Shown here piece after piece: positions 47,729 through 59,641 of a stretch of 64,000 bases of DNA. The notes under the pieces are model-generated. The model saw nothing but the letters and a program-made list of their open reading frames with translations, did no database searches and was not told the origin of the DNA. The translations under genes were made by a program, and so were the position numbers. Origin of the DNA: Dipteronia dyeriana (taxonomy: Eukaryota > Streptophyta > Magnoliopsida > Sapindales > Sapindaceae); assembly GCA_032871835.1 (NCBI GenBank), contig CM065296.1:56759288-56823287 (forward strand). Reading direction: 5' to 3'. The first letter of the stretch is position 1. The number at the start of each line of letters is the position of its first letter.

Positions 47729-48610
47729 TGTCATATGTGAATTTTATCGCATGAACACGTCATCAACAAAGAGGATAAATTGCCAGGTGGATATCCGAAT
47801 AGGCATTCATAAAATATCCTACAAGACATCGCAGAAGAAGAGAAAACCCGAGTAAGCCGATGTTGAATAAAACCTACTCAGGGTCAATCAACGTTATACA
47901 CTACTCGGGATCAGTTAACGACACTCGGGACTGGTTAAATGACGTTTCTACTCGGGCTCAAATAATGTTACTCGGGACCAGCTGGTATTATCCTTGCTTG
48001 GGATAAATATGAAGAAAACCAAATAAAAAGCCTAGCGCTTAGTTCACATGGATTAGGTCATTAAATACACGAAGATATCCATCAGGAAGGAATCCCAAAG
48101 AGAACAGAATACTGAGCTGGAAGGGTTCCCAATCAGGTAACAACTTTATTTCTTTAAAAAGACTATGCTCTTATATAAGGAAACAAGTCCAAATTGGACT
48201 ACATTAATTCGATTTCAAAACAAGACTCCGAAACAGGAAAAAAGACAATCAGCTTCAAACAAGAAAATAATTGTAATTAAATACAAAGATCTATTACTTG
48301 TACAAGGTAGATTAGGGCTTTATAAACATATAAATAGACCCATAATCTCACCAAAAAGGATATACATCAATCAATAGAAAAATACAGAGAGAAGAAATAG
48401 AGACCGAAAGATTGTAACATTCTAAATTCATAGTGGATTTTGGCTCGGTTGATTATTCAACCACCCGTGGACGTTTCTCCGGTCATCGGAGTTTTACCAC
48501 GTAAAAAACTCGTGTCTTGTTTACTTTCTCCTCCTCTCTCTCTTTGAAATCACCGCCGAAATCCAATCCTTGTTGGCTTTTCTGATACAATCCAGAAATC
48601 AACGTCAACA
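47729..48610 (+). repeat. 3' LTR of G2 (882 bp)
   Basis: It starts TGTCATATGTG and ends GTCAACA and is followed by ataact. It aligns with 39462-40377 apart from the extra hairpin bases of the 5' copy. Confidence 0.92.
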
Positions 48611-48611
48611 A

Positions 48612-48903
48612 TAACTACCAAAGAAAAGATTTTGTTTTGTCTCCATCCTCAGGTATACAATTTAAAGAAAGGGAGCCCATACTCCTATGTGATTCACGTT
48701 CGTGATTGGATTGGAAGGTCTTACAGAATCAATTCGGCACTTGTTCAATCGTCACGAGAAAAAGGTACGATACTTTTATACACGTCAATTAATCTAGGGT
48801 TAAGGTTATCGTTGCATAAAAGGGAAAAGTTTTTATTTATACACAAACCCTAATTTTCATTTTCTCACGCTTCCGTTGCGTTTTGAACCGTTTTTCCCCT
48901 ACA
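48612..48903 (+). repeat. 3' LTR remnant of C
   Basis: The sequence from accaaagaaaagattttg to CCCCTACA matches 38391-38679, the last part of the C LTR. The first 2.2 kb of this LTR are missing. It ends at the right border of C; ctcat follows. Confidence 0.88.
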
Positions 48904-48908
48904 CTCAT

Positions 48909-49002
48909 GTTGTTCCTGAGTACCATGATGTGCCCACACATAGTTTCCGAATCGTGGGACATAGCCAAGAAGATCTCTTGGTTAAGATCATGAATGAAAT
49001 CT
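48909..49002 (+). repeat. 5' LTR of B, second part
   Basis: This piece aligns with 18290-18370 in the 3' LTR of A. It is cut after aaatc by G3 and continues at 61017. Confidence 0.7.
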
Positions 49003-49878
49003 GTTGTATGTGAATTTTACCAAGCATACACGTCATTGACAGGAAGGAGAAAATAGCCAAGTGGACGCCCAAATGGGCACTCAGGAAATATCCTATGAGG
49101 CATCATTAAAGAGAAGAAAGCCCGAGTAAGCATATATAGAATGAAACCTACTCGGGATCAGTTAACAACAATCGAGACTGGTTAAACAACGCTTCCACTC
49201 GAGCTCAAATGGCACTACTCGGGACCATCAGGTATTACTCTTACTCGAAAATAAATACGACTCGAGTAAGAACTTGGTGCTTATTTCACACGGATTAAGT
49301 CATTAAATACGTGAAGATATCCATCAGGAAGGAATCCCAAATAAAACGGAATATTAAGTTAGAAGATTCCTCAATCAGGAAATAACTTGATTACTTTACG
49401 AAGATTACTTTCTTATAAAGAAACAAGTCCAAATTGAACAGCACTACTAGAATCCCACTCGATTTCCATAAGAGACTCCGAAATAGGAAAGAAGACAAAT
49501 ATCAACTTCAAACAAGTAACCGAATCACAATTAAAATACAAAGATCTTGTATTACTTGTACAAGCATATTAGGGTTCTATAAGCATATAAATAGACCCAT
49601 AATCTGGCTAAAAAATATATAGGCAATATAGCATACAACAATCATAGCAAATACAGAGAGAAAAAAGAGAGATCGAGAGCTTGTAAACATCATATTTTCA
49701 TAGTGGATTTTGGCTTAGGTGATCCTTCAACCACCCATGGACGTTTCTTCGGTCATCGGAGTTTTACCAAGTAAAACTTGTCTTTGTTACTCTCTCTGCA
49801 TCTCTTTCTCTTTGACTCAATAACCGAAATCCAATCCCTGTTGGCTTTTCTGATATAATCCAGAAATCGACGTCAACA
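49003..49878 (+). repeat. 5' LTR of G3 (876 bp)
   Basis: It starts TGTTGTATGTG and ends GTCAACA. It contains repeated actcggg motifs at 49100-49260, a TATA-like tataaatagaccc near 49583, and a pyrimidine-rich ctctctgcatctctttctc before its end. The likely promoter is the TATA-like site. Confidence 0.95.
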
Positions 49879-49880
49879 AT

Positions 49881-49898
49881 TGGCGCTAGAATGAGGGG
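49881..49898 (+). promoter_or_regulatory. Primer-binding site of G3
   Basis: TGGCGCTAGAATGAGG lies 2 bp after the LTR. The TGGCGC start is like the sites of many plant Tat and Athila elements, but the following bases do not let me name the tRNA. Confidence 0.7.
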
Positions 49899-49924
49899 TT
49901 GAACCTCCAAACTTGTTAAAAGTG

Positions 49925-51786
49925 ATGGCAGGAAGCAGAAGTAGTTCAGGGAATGACCAAAAATCACCAGGCGATTTCCATGTTGGCAACACGTCACAAG
50001 ATCCTGCAGCAAACACAGAAAACCAGTCTGCGCACCTGGCAGGGACCCAGCAAGTTCCTCCAACCAACATAGATCTTACGCTGCGTTTCCAAGAGGCCTT
50101 GCAGCAATTAGTGATGGACGCAGCAAGGGAAAGGATTGATCTACTGGCTGCAGGAGCACATACTTCCAATCCTCCACTCGTAAGGCTTCGTTAGATGGTG
50201 GTTGGGCCAGGAATAACTATGCCAGAAACCAGAAGGAACTCTTCCCCAATCAAACCGGCTGGACAGAAAACACTTGAAGAGGAACATCACCAGAGGCTGG
50301 ACCACAATCAAACAGTACGAGCCATACATTGTAAATACGACCGGCACAGAGGTCGGTCATCATCAGAAGACAGTGATCAACACCATCGTAAACGTCATCA
50401 TGGAGTCACACGAGAGGACCGGCATCAGAGTGAAGAGTCTGAGGAAAGAATGAAGATAACCCAACGGTTTAACCGTCGGGGAAGTCGATGGGGGACAGAG
50501 ATGTCACGATCCAGAGCTTAACTAGAGAAGTTGAGAATAACAGGCGATAGATGGAGGCATTGGTCAGACATTATGGCTGTAGCGATCTATCTGACGATGA
50601 CTCTGACAGTCCATTCACCAGGGAGATTTTGAGGATCAATTTTCCAGAAAGATTCAGGATGCCGCATGTGGAGCAATTCAAAAAAGATACAGATCCAAAG
50701 GAGCACGTTAGACGCTATAAAAGTGTCATGGCTCAATATGCCCGCAGTGACCCCTTATTATGTCCCAACTTTCCGCAAACACTGGAGGACACAGGGTCAA
50801 GATGGTTCGGAAGACTCCCCCCAGCGAGTATCAGAAATTTTAGATAGCTGAGCAAGAGCTTCTTAAGGCAATCCCTGAGCAATGTTCACAGGAAGAAGTC
50901 GGTGGCCTACCTCTCTCAAATAAAGCAGGGGAAGAACGAGTCATTAAAAAAGTACTTAGGCCGGTTCGGCCAAGCAGTATCAGAAATTGGCAGTGCTAAT
51001 GATGAAGCAATTATTGCTGCCTTCACCAATAACTTGCAGAATGGACGACTATCCTTTGATTTGAGAAGAGCACGACTGACTAGGTATGTCGATATGATGG
51101 ATATTGCAGGAGGATACGCTCTGGCCGAAAAAGAAGAGTTAGCTACATGAGGAAGCTATATGCATGGAGGAAAGCTATATGCATGGAGGAAAGCCCAAAA
51201 AAAGAATACAGAATCCAAGGGGCAGAATCAAGAGGAAAAACGGAAAGGGAACGACAAGGAGAAAAACAAGGATGGGGGCAATGGGCCCAACGCTGAATGG
51301 TCCACAGATAAATACAGAGGCAGATATACCAATTACACCCCTCTTCGGAAAAAACAAGAAGAAATTTTAGCCATCTTGGAAGAGAAGAATATGGTGCAAG
51401 AGCTGCGGCGACAATCACAGTTCGCCCGGAGAGATACAACCAAGTATTGGAGGTTTCACAAAGAAACCGGGCATGAGACTTTAAAGTGTTTTCAGCTCAG
51501 AGATTACATAGAGACTCTTATTCGGGAAGGGCACCTGCGGGATGTAATCTTGAAAAAAGATGAGAGATCAGAAACTAAGAAAGAAGTCAAGGTTGATCAC
51601 AACCCTATTCAAAATCAAAGAACCAGCGCCGAAGCCAATCAAGTAATACATACAATTTTCGGAGGACCTTCTACTTGGAGAAGCAACCGAGAACGAACTC
51701 AGGAAATCAGAGAAGCAATAGAAGCAAGGAATAACTTCGACGTAAACTCGGTTGAGCCAGACCCGAAAAGGGTAAAGGAAGGATGA
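49925..51786 (+). pseudogene. Gag of G3, disrupted
   Basis: The frame starts at ATG 49925 (MAGSRSSSGNDQKSPG). After a TAG near 50192 and a stretch rich in Arg, His and Glu (50195-50520), the frame shifts. From 50551 it gives the capsid domain: FPERFRMPHVEQFKKDTDPK, YLSQIKQGKNESLKKYLGRF and FTNNLQNGRLSFDLRRA, the retrotransposon gag core of gypsy elements. A TAG near 50845 and a TGA near 51148 interrupt it. The C-terminal part has the Tat-type finger CxxHxxxGHxxxxC in a degenerate form (WRFHKETGHETLKCFQLRDY near 51450). It ends at the TGA 51784-51786 in place of Trp. Gag should form the particle and package RNA. Confidence 0.87.
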
Positions 51787-52614
51787 GACCCAATAGTCTT
51801 TACAGAGGCAGATTCCTATGGAGTCGATAATTGACCTAATGACGCTTTGGTTATAAGTGCCCGGATTAGCCATAGGGAAGTCTGGAGAATTTTAATAGAT
51901 AATGGGAGTTCTGCAGACATCCTAAGCGTGGCCGTGTACGACCAGCTAAGACTAGACCGAAAAGATTTATAGCCTTTCCATACTCCATTAAGAGGGTTTG
52001 GGGGGATAGAGGTCAGGTCACTCGGGACAGTAAAACTACCCGTGAAGATCGGAACGGCACCATGCCAGAGGATTGTCCTGCTCGACTTCGTGGTAGTTGA
52101 CTTGGATAATTGCCCGTATAATGCATTATTAGGCCGCCCATTCCTGAATATAATAAGGGTCGTGACGACCACTCATGCATTAATGATAAAGTTCCCAATA
52201 GAACAAGGGGTTGGGATAGTCAAGGGATCCCAAGAGATGGCCCGAAGAGCAAACCTGTCAGTATACAAAAACAAGCATGATGCGGAACAAGTGTGCACCA
52301 TAATGCAGCGAAATCAGTGTGAAGAATCCTTGTCATTCGAACTGGACACGAGAGAGGGCTCGAATGAATACAAAACAGAATTGGTTAAAGTAGTACTTGA
52401 AGAAGACAAACCGGACAAGAAAATCAAGATCAGGGCCAACTTGGATGGAAAAGTCAAGCAAGACTTAACCAATCTGCTTAGAGAGTACAAAGATGTATTT
52501 GCTTGGAGTCACGAAGATATGATCGAAATAGATGCCCGAGTAATATCCAACCACCTCGCAGTTAGCCCGAATCCAAAAATCGGTAATACAAAAGAGAAGA
52601 TCGTTCAATCCTGA
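51787..52614 (+). pseudogene. Protease and linker of G3
   Basis: This continues the gag frame. The retropepsin active site reads LIDNGSSADILSVAVYDQL at about 51890-51945, with the flap region following and NALLGRPFLN near 52118. A TGA near 51831 and a TAG near 51969 interrupt it. The linker contains DVFAWSHEDM near 52495, conserved also in G2. An extra A near 52577 shifts the frame, which ends at a TGA at 52612, so the polymerase lies in another frame. Confidence 0.85.
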
Positions 52615-52639
52615 AAGAAGTCAAGCAATCAAACAAGAG

Positions 52640-53806
52640 GTGGAAAAGCTACTGGAAAATGGATCAATCAGAGAAGTCGGCTACCCTCAGTGGGTCGCCA
52701 ACGTAGTCCTCGTCCAGAAGAAAAATGGACAATGGAGGATGTGCGTAAATTTCACGGATCTAAACAAGGCATGTCCAAAGGATAGCTTCCCACTTCCAAG
52801 GATAGACCAGCTGGTGGATGCCACAGCAGGTTACGAATTGCTCAGCTTCATTGACGCTTATTTGGGATATAATCAGATCCGGATGAACAAAGCTGATGAA
52901 GAAAAAACAGCTTTCACAACGGGTCAGGGTTTATATTGCTACACAGTAATGCCCTTCGGTTTGAAAAATGCAGGTGCTACGTATCAAAGGTTGGTCAATA
53001 AAATCTTCACTCGGCAAATAGGAAGGAACATGGAAGTGTACATAGATGACATGTTGACTAAAAACGTCTCGGCAGATGAGCATGCCCGGGACCTCTAAGA
53101 GACATTTGATGTTCTGAGAAGAAACCAGATGAAATTAAACCCAAACAAATGTTTATTCGGAGTCCATTCAGGGAGATTCTTAGGTTTTCAAGTCAATCAA
53201 AGAGGAATCGAAGTTAATCCCGAGAAGATCCAGGCTTTGCAAGAAATGACCTCACCTAAAACATTGAAAGAGGTACAACGCTTAACAGGGTGTTTAGCCT
53301 CCTTGGTAAGATTCATCTCAAGGGCTATAGACAGGTGCGCATCCTTCTTCAACATAATCAAAAAAGGGAAAGGACTCGAGTGGAATAAAGAGTGCGAGTA
53401 GGCATTCTTAAAAATAAAAGAGTACTTGGGACAGGCTCCCGTTCTCTTAAAACCGTAAAAGGGGGAAATACTCCAACTGTATCTGTCAATAACCGAGCTA
53501 TCATCAAGTTCAGTCTTAGTCAGAACAGAAGATGGAGTACAGAAACTAGTGTATTATACCAGCAAGGCACTCGTCCCGGCTGAGACCAGGTACTCACATG
53601 CAGAGAAGATGGCCTTAGCATTGGTTTCAGCAGCAAAAAAGCTGAGACCATATTTTCAGACCCATACAATCCAGGTTCTCACCAATTGCCCATTAAGACA
53701 AATTTTATAAAAACCGGAAATATCAGGAAGACTTACCAAATGGGCAATCGAGCTAAGTGAATTCGATATTTATTATGTCACCAGAACCTCCTTCAAAGGA
53801 CAAGCT
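52640..53806 (+). pseudogene. Reverse transcriptase and native RNase H of G3
   Basis: The polymerase has QKKNGQWRMCVNFTDLNKAC, SFIDAYLGYNQIRM, MPFGLKNAGATYQ and the catalytic YIDDM at 53039-53053. A TAA at about 53096 (Gln lost), a TAG at about 53399 and a TAA near 53456 break it. The connection (KTLKEVQRLTGCLASLVRF) is complete, unlike in G2. The RNase H follows (YYTSKALVPAETRYSHAEKM near 53552) with a TAA at 53708-53710 that is shared with G1. It should copy the element RNA into DNA. Confidence 0.88.
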
Positions 53807-55603
53807 GTGGCAGACTTTATAGCCGAGTTCACAGAACCAAACCTGGATGCAAAAAAACTATTGGGTAAGAGTTTCCCATGGAAACTGTATGTTGATGGCT
53901 CTTCAAATACTTATGGCAGTGGGGCAGGAATTGTAGTTCGCACCCCAGAAGGAGATGATGTTGAATGTGCCATGAGATTTGATTTTAAAGCAACCAATAA
54001 TCAAGCCGAGTACGAGGCATTGTTAGCTGGAATCAGAGTCTGCATAGCTCTCGGGGCAGATGAAGTTGAGATATTCAGTGATTCACAGGTAGTTGTCAAC
54101 CAGGTTATGGATGAGTACCAGGCCAAAGATGAAGGTATGATAGCCTACCGTGATATCGCGAAACAGCTTCTCCAAAAATTTAAAGAATACAAGATCGCTC
54201 AGATCCCTAGGGAAGAAAATGAAAAGGCTGACGCATTGTCTAAATTAGCGTCAGCAACAATCTCAATCAGACCAAAGACCATTCTAGTTGCATACCTCTT
54301 AAAACCGAGTACAGCTGAACCTAAGCATTTGGAAATTTCAGAAATCCGAACACCGTAAGTCGGTTGGATGGTCCAGCTGAGAAGGTTTCTGGAAGAAGGC
54401 GTGCTCCCAGAAGATCCGGTATTAGCAAAGCGCATAAGGTATCGATCGGCTAGGTATACCATGATCGGAGGAGAATTATACAAAAGGGGGTTCTCCCGAG
54501 CTCTTTAGAGATGTGTACCGGAAGAAGATGCACATCGAATACTTCAAGAGATCCACAGAGGAGTTTACGGGAACCACACTGGGGTAGAAGTCTGGCGCAT
54601 ATGGTACTCAAGCAAGGCTATTACTGGCCTACGCTTTTCTCAGATGCACAGTAGTTGTCAAAAAGTTGCAATACCTGTCAAAGGATTGCTAACGATATTC
54701 GACAACCCCTAGAAAAGCTCAGAAACCTCACTGCCCCATGGCCATTCGCCATGTGGGGCCTAGACCTGATCGGGCCAATGCCAGCTAGGACAGGGGGTGG
54801 AGCAAAGCACGTCATAGTAGCTGTCGATTATTTCACAAAATGAGCAGAAGCTGAAGCGCTGGTGCATATCACAGAATCCAACACCATAAATTTTGTAAAG
54901 AAAAACATACTTTATAGGTTTGGAGTTCCGGACACTATAATCACCAACAATGGCACTCAGTTTGATAACCAAAAGTTCAGACAGTTGTGCGAAAAGTATC
55001 AGATTGCTAACTACTATGCGACACCAGCTCATCCTCAAACAAACGGGGCAAGTAGAAGCAGTAAATAAAATTATCAAGCACACCATTAAAGCAAAGTTAG
55101 ATGACAAAAAAGAAAGTTGGGTTGAAAAGCTTCCTGAAGTATTATGGGCATATCGGACGACAGCAAGGACTTCAACAGGAGAAACTCCGTTCACCCTAGC
55201 GTTCGGAACAGAAGCTGTCATCCCCGTAGAAACATCGTATGCGTCCCCCCGGGTCAGGCTATACGATGAAGAACAGAATGTTGACACGTTACTACAAAGT
55301 TTGGATGAGCTAGAAGAAAAAAGGGAAAAGTCCCGAATAAGAAATACATCATATCAACAAAGAGTGGCTCGCCACTACAACTCTCGTGTTTGGATCAAGA
55401 AATTCCAGCTAGGAGACCTGGTGCTTAGGAAGGTGTCATTGAACACAAAAAATAGAGCCGCAGGATCCCTGGCTGACAAATGGGAAGGTCCATACAAGAT
55501 CGAGGGAATAGTTGGCCATGGATCTTATTGGATTGCTCGACCCAATGGAGGGGTGTTACCCCGACCATGCAATGCCCAATATCTAAAGATTTTCTATCCT
55601 TAA
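53807..55603 (+). pseudogene. Second RNase H and integrase of G3
   Basis: The second RNase H is open from 53807 to 54358, with YVDGSSNTYGSG, NQAEYEALLAGI and EIFSDSQVVV, and looks intact. The integrase is broken: a TAA at 54356, a missing G near 54583 in the zinc finger, TAG at 54652-54654 (shared with G1), a TGA near 54841 and an extra G near 55045. The core keeps GLDLIGP (near 54765), but the second catalytic Asp is Asn (AAC at 54946-54948, TNNGTQF). The region from 54950 to 55603 encodes the rest with VEAVNK and the GPY/F-like module GPYKIEGIV, and ends KIFYP. Confidence 0.9.
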
Positions 55604-56199
55604 ATATATATATATATATATATATATTTATATTGAATATTTTATTCTTTTTTCTAGTCAGGACAATATTGGTAGGATAAATATTAAACTGTAATTTAAA
55701 TCTGTCGATTTTTTGCAGTAATAAATAAAACTACTTGGAATTTCTGAAAGGATAGCATCTAGTTCGGGATTTCCAAAAGAAGGCATACGATAATAAGAAC
55801 ATATGAGAGCAGAGCATGATAATAAGAACATGCAAATAGAATTCTCGGGACCATCAAATCCCGAATGGGCGGAGAAGCTCGTAGGAGCATGCCAGCCGAG
55901 CAGGGTCAAAATGACCTACGCAAAAAGACAAACCCGATGTACCAGACTCTGGAAAAATGCACGAGACACTATCAGGAGAAATTCCGGTGATATGCGTAGC
56001 TGTGTTGAAGCAACTTTTTTTTTTAAAAAAAAGAGCTCAACGATTCGGTGAACCCTTGCGCATAAAAACTGGGGAGACGTCCTTGGTATTGCGTAAGAAC
56101 TCGAATGTATGATCACGGTGAGCCTTGATGTAACGTTTGAGTAGCAACCGGGTATGAAACACAAGTGTAAACTTCTGTTTCAAGATGACTCGGTTAATA
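55604..56199. other. Spacer between pol and repeat array in G3
   Basis: It starts with a short (AT)n run at 55606-55628 and otherwise matches 2025-2600 of G1. It holds no gene. Confidence 0.7.
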
Positions 56200-56570
56200 A
56201 TAAAGAGCCAGTTTAATAAGATACTTGGCAACTGAATTCATTCGGGTAACAATCGGTTTAATAAGATACTCGGTTAAGTTACCCGAACATTGAAGAAGCC
56301 AGTTTAATAAGAAACTTGGCAATTGAAGTCATTCGGGTAACAACCGGTTTAATAAGATACTCGGTTAAGTTACCCGAACATTGAAGAAGCTAGTTTAATA
56401 AGATACTTGGCAATTGAAGTCATTCGGGTAACAACCGGTTTAATAAGATACTCGGTTAAGTTACCCGAACATCGAAGAAGCCAGTTTAATAAGATACTTG
56501 GCAATTGAAGTCATTTGGGGAACAATCGGTTTAATAAGATACTCGGTTAAGTTACCTGAACATCAGCCAG
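56200..56570 (+). repeat. 91-bp tandem array in G3, four units
   Basis: Four copies of the G1-type 91-bp unit (cagtttaataagat...cggttaagttacccgaacat) lie head to tail. G1 has about seven units plus those in its duplication. Confidence 0.92.
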
Positions 56571-56730
56571 TTTAATACAACACTCAGCAACAATTAGCAA
56601 TAAACAGATCAAGACCATTCAATTGAAAATAAAATAGAATTTTATTGCTCCTAAAAGAATGGTTACAGTTCAAAGAATGGTTCTGTACAAGTAAGAAAAA
56701 ATAATCAGAATTTTCTACAATTCTACAAAA

Positions 56731-59641
56731 TTAAGGATGCAAGAATTTTGAGCCTTTACCAATACTCGGATCTGGCACCATCTCGTACTCACGAAGCAGG
56801 CTCTCATTAGATGGCCAAGTGATATCGTCGACAGTATCATCCATCCACTGGCTGTAATCTTCACCCGGGACTGGCCCGACATCTAGGACTACACCCTCAA
56901 CCGACTCTTGACTTGTATAAAAGGTCAAGATAGAATGCTCGGACGGAATCTCTAAATGCATGGGATAGGTCTCTAAGCTCTTCATTCCTTCATCTGAATC
57001 CGAAGAGATTCCAAGGACCGGTCCACATGATGTTTGATCGACAACTCCCAATTAGCACTGGCTTTCTCGGTCGCCCTATTCTTAACTTTGAAGAACTCAC
57101 CGGCCGAAACTAGCCCACGTTGAAATTCTCGAAGAAGTAGGGCATCATAAGCAGGGGATCTTTTAAAACGATCCACCCTTTAGACTTACAGTTTGAACCT
57201 GGCCTCTCGGGAAATGGATTCAACTGTCAGCACTTAGCGCTCTAGATCTTCAATTTTTTGATCATACGCCTTCTCCGCCTTCTCCGCCTCTTGCTCGGCC
57301 TTGAGCATGGATTCTTCAGCAGAAGATAGAAGATTTTGAAGTAATGCAACCTTCTCCTCTGCCAGAGATGCCTTGTCCTCGTTTTCAACCTGCTTCGCCA
57401 GATAATGGTTAGCAAATATTTGTACGGAACCGACCTCATACTGGTAAGCTTTCTCGGCTCGAGCACGACCCTCCTCACTCGCCTTCAACTGAGACTCTAG
57501 ACGCCTTATTCGATCGGCCTGATGTTGCTGCGTCTGAATAAGCTCAGTGAATTCGGCCACCATCTGCAAAGGAATATACTTAGAAATCTGGCAGAAGCAA
57601 AACAATAAAGGAGGGGGATTTAACATACATAAGATGCATCGTTAAAAACATTTTGGAGACGTTCGGTCAAGGAACCATCCCGAAAACTGCTCCAACGGTC
57701 TTCCCCGATAAAAACCAGACCAGAAAATATCTCCCGTAGCAAATCCTGGGGAGAAAGGAAAAAAGAAACCCCCGAGGGTTCAACTCCCAGATTTCCAAAC
57801 TCGGGTGCAAGAGAAGCTCTGTTCGGTTCTAAGGACGGAGAAGGAACCGCCGAAGGTTCAGCCCCTATATCTCCAACTTCGGGGGTAGAAGAAGCCCTAC
57901 TCGGCTTTGAAGCGGCTGCATCTACTGATGCTCCAGCACCAACACTCGAGGCAATCTCATCCATAACATCTTCGACACTGGAGTCAATAAATGAGACTAC
58001 CCGAAGAACTTTGAGAGGGCAAGGTGGCGAACTAACTGCCTTTCGCTTCTCACCCCGAGAGCGGTGGAAGTTAAGATCAGCAGCAGGATCCTCCTACATA
58101 TCGTCTCGAAAAGACTCAAAAAATTAGGCACCTGCAGGCACTTGATCCGTCAAGACATTACCACAATCGCCAGCTTCAAACAGTCTAACAGGCTCTTCAC
58201 ACGGGCCTTCACTCTGGCCACTTGGACCAGCAGAATCCTGAGTAGAAGGTTGAGCACCCTGAACAACGCACTCGGGAATTCGTTCCTCAGCAGTGTCAGT
58301 TTCCTCATCAGGCTCGGGTGGAGCAATACCCTTATCGCCCTGACGGGAAGCTTTCTTTCTACTAGCTTGTAGAATCGCCTTTACCTGGCGAGCCTGAAGA
58401 TCGCTGACTACGTCCGTATTGAACACTAGTAAAAAAAAATCATGTTAGAAAAGAAAATGAAAAGCAGAAAAATACAACAGAAAGGGCACCGGGTTACTTA
58501 CATAGCCTGTGATGGCCCAAAATCTGTCTGAAGAAGCCGAGCTTTATCAAGTCATCCTCTTTAAAAAGTTAGCTCTTGCTCCTCTTCTCCAGAGTACGAA
58601 CAGCTGCCCAAGTCAGCCTCTTCAACTCAGAATCACTATATTCAATTATTTTCTTGTTCCACACTTTGGGGGAACAGAAGAAACGGGGAACACTTAACAC
58701 TGTTTGGGAATCCCCAGATCGAACAGTGACGTCAAGCCTGAGAGCCCCTCTAGTGAAAAACCAACTGTTCTTCTAAAATTTGTTGGATGTAGGGAATCCC
58801 CATTTGAAACCCTTCTTTTTGGGTCATCAAAAGCATCGACCCCCCGATTCACCTTTGCTTCTTTGGGGACCCAACCGTCCGAAGGAGTAGATGCAAGAAA
58901 ATAGGTCCCCGTTTTGCTAACCTGCCTCAGCATAAAGAAATGCCTGATTTCATTTGGGGAAGGCGGTAAAAGGTTCATTCGATTGAACATGTGCCATATG
59001 CACTTCAAGACTTTGTAATTATTCGGGGCCAACTGAGCTGGGGCTATCTCTGCTTTAGCCAAAAACCAGGCAATAAAAGGCTGAAGAGGAATTGTGACGC
59101 CGCAGCAAAGCATGGATCCATAAATCGCGACCATGCCCTCAAGAGGATTCCATACGGCTCTATCCCCTGCAGGAACCAAAGTGACTGAGTCGGGCAAGTC
59201 GAATCGGGAGCGGTATTTTTCTATCTCAGCTGGCCCGACCACATTCGGCTCAGTATCAAAGCCACTCGGGCGAGTATTAGAAAATGAAAGACGAGACGCC
59301 CTGTACACTTCATCAACGTCACCCTCATTAACAGTCTGTTCCCTGGTCTGAACGTTGCTTGAGCCGTGCTTGTATACCTTACTTCTGCTCTGATGTTTAC
59401 CCATCCTTCGAAAAGATACCCCATGATCAGAAATATCAGAATCAGAACTAGATGGAGATTTCGATACAGGGCTGAAAGTGACGTCAGGGTGAAGCCTTGA
59501 AACATCAACTTCTAAGAATGGAGGTTCATCTATTGGGATATCCCCTAGTAATCGTTTAATGCAAGATACTAACTGGAAATCCCCATGTTCTAATGCATCA
59601 AAAGCGATTTTAAAGAGACGATGACAGGAAGATGGCCCCAT
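56731..59641 (-). pseudogene. Spliced antisense gene of Tat element, Transposase_28-like (G3)
   Basis: Exon 1 runs from 59641 (MGPSSCHRLFKIAFDALEHG) to 58502. It encodes the domain with EIEKYRSRFDLPDSV, MVAIYGSMLCCGVTIPLQPF, APAQLAPNNYKVLKCIW, FFMLRQVSKTGTYFLAS and GWVPKEAKVNRGVDAFDD, like the plant putative gypsy-type transposon family. One T is missing near 58820 compared with G1 and shifts the frame, so the open part ends at 58694. Apparent intron 1 is 58501-58426 (donor GTAAGT, acceptor ACTAG). Exon 2 (58425 to 57629) is Ser/Pro/Glu-rich, with two stops near 58122 and 58097. Apparent intron 2 is 57628-57588, only 41 bp, short for a plant. Exon 3 (57587 to 56731) is a coiled coil followed by a conserved acidic C-terminus. 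The function is unknown. It would need a promoter reading leftward from near the 3' LTR. Confidence 0.78.

Larger units (their letters stand above)
39462..48610 (+). mobile_element. Ty3/gypsy Tat-lineage element G2, shortened (9,149 bp)
   Basis: It has 916- and 882-bp LTRs, a primer-site-like stretch, partial gag, protease, reverse transcriptase, two RNase H domains, integrase, a tandem array, a truncated antisense gene and a purine tract. The bases ataact stand on both sides (39456-39461, 48611-48616). It belongs to a subfamily distinct from G1 and G3. Compared with G3 it lacks about 1.1 kb of gag, a small part of the region after reverse transcriptase, and about 1.9 kb of the antisense gene. 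Confidence 0.92.
26683..48903 (+). mobile_element. Copia-type element C, internally deleted, carrying elements S and G2
   Basis: A 5' LTR of 2,475 bp (after removal of S), an initiator Met primer site and about 760 bp of leader are followed directly by the last 290 bp of the 3' LTR, split from the leader by G2. All coding sequence and most of the 3' LTR are deleted. The flanks ctcct and ctcat differ at one of five bases and are taken as an aged target duplication inside the B LTR. The superfamily is inferred from the primer site only. Confidence 0.8.

Noticed and set aside
54760..55287. 175-codon minus-strand frame opposite G3 integrase (also 1188-1472 and 44158-44379).
   Set aside because: These are shadows of conserved integrase code. 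They recur in all copies because the plus-strand protein is conserved.
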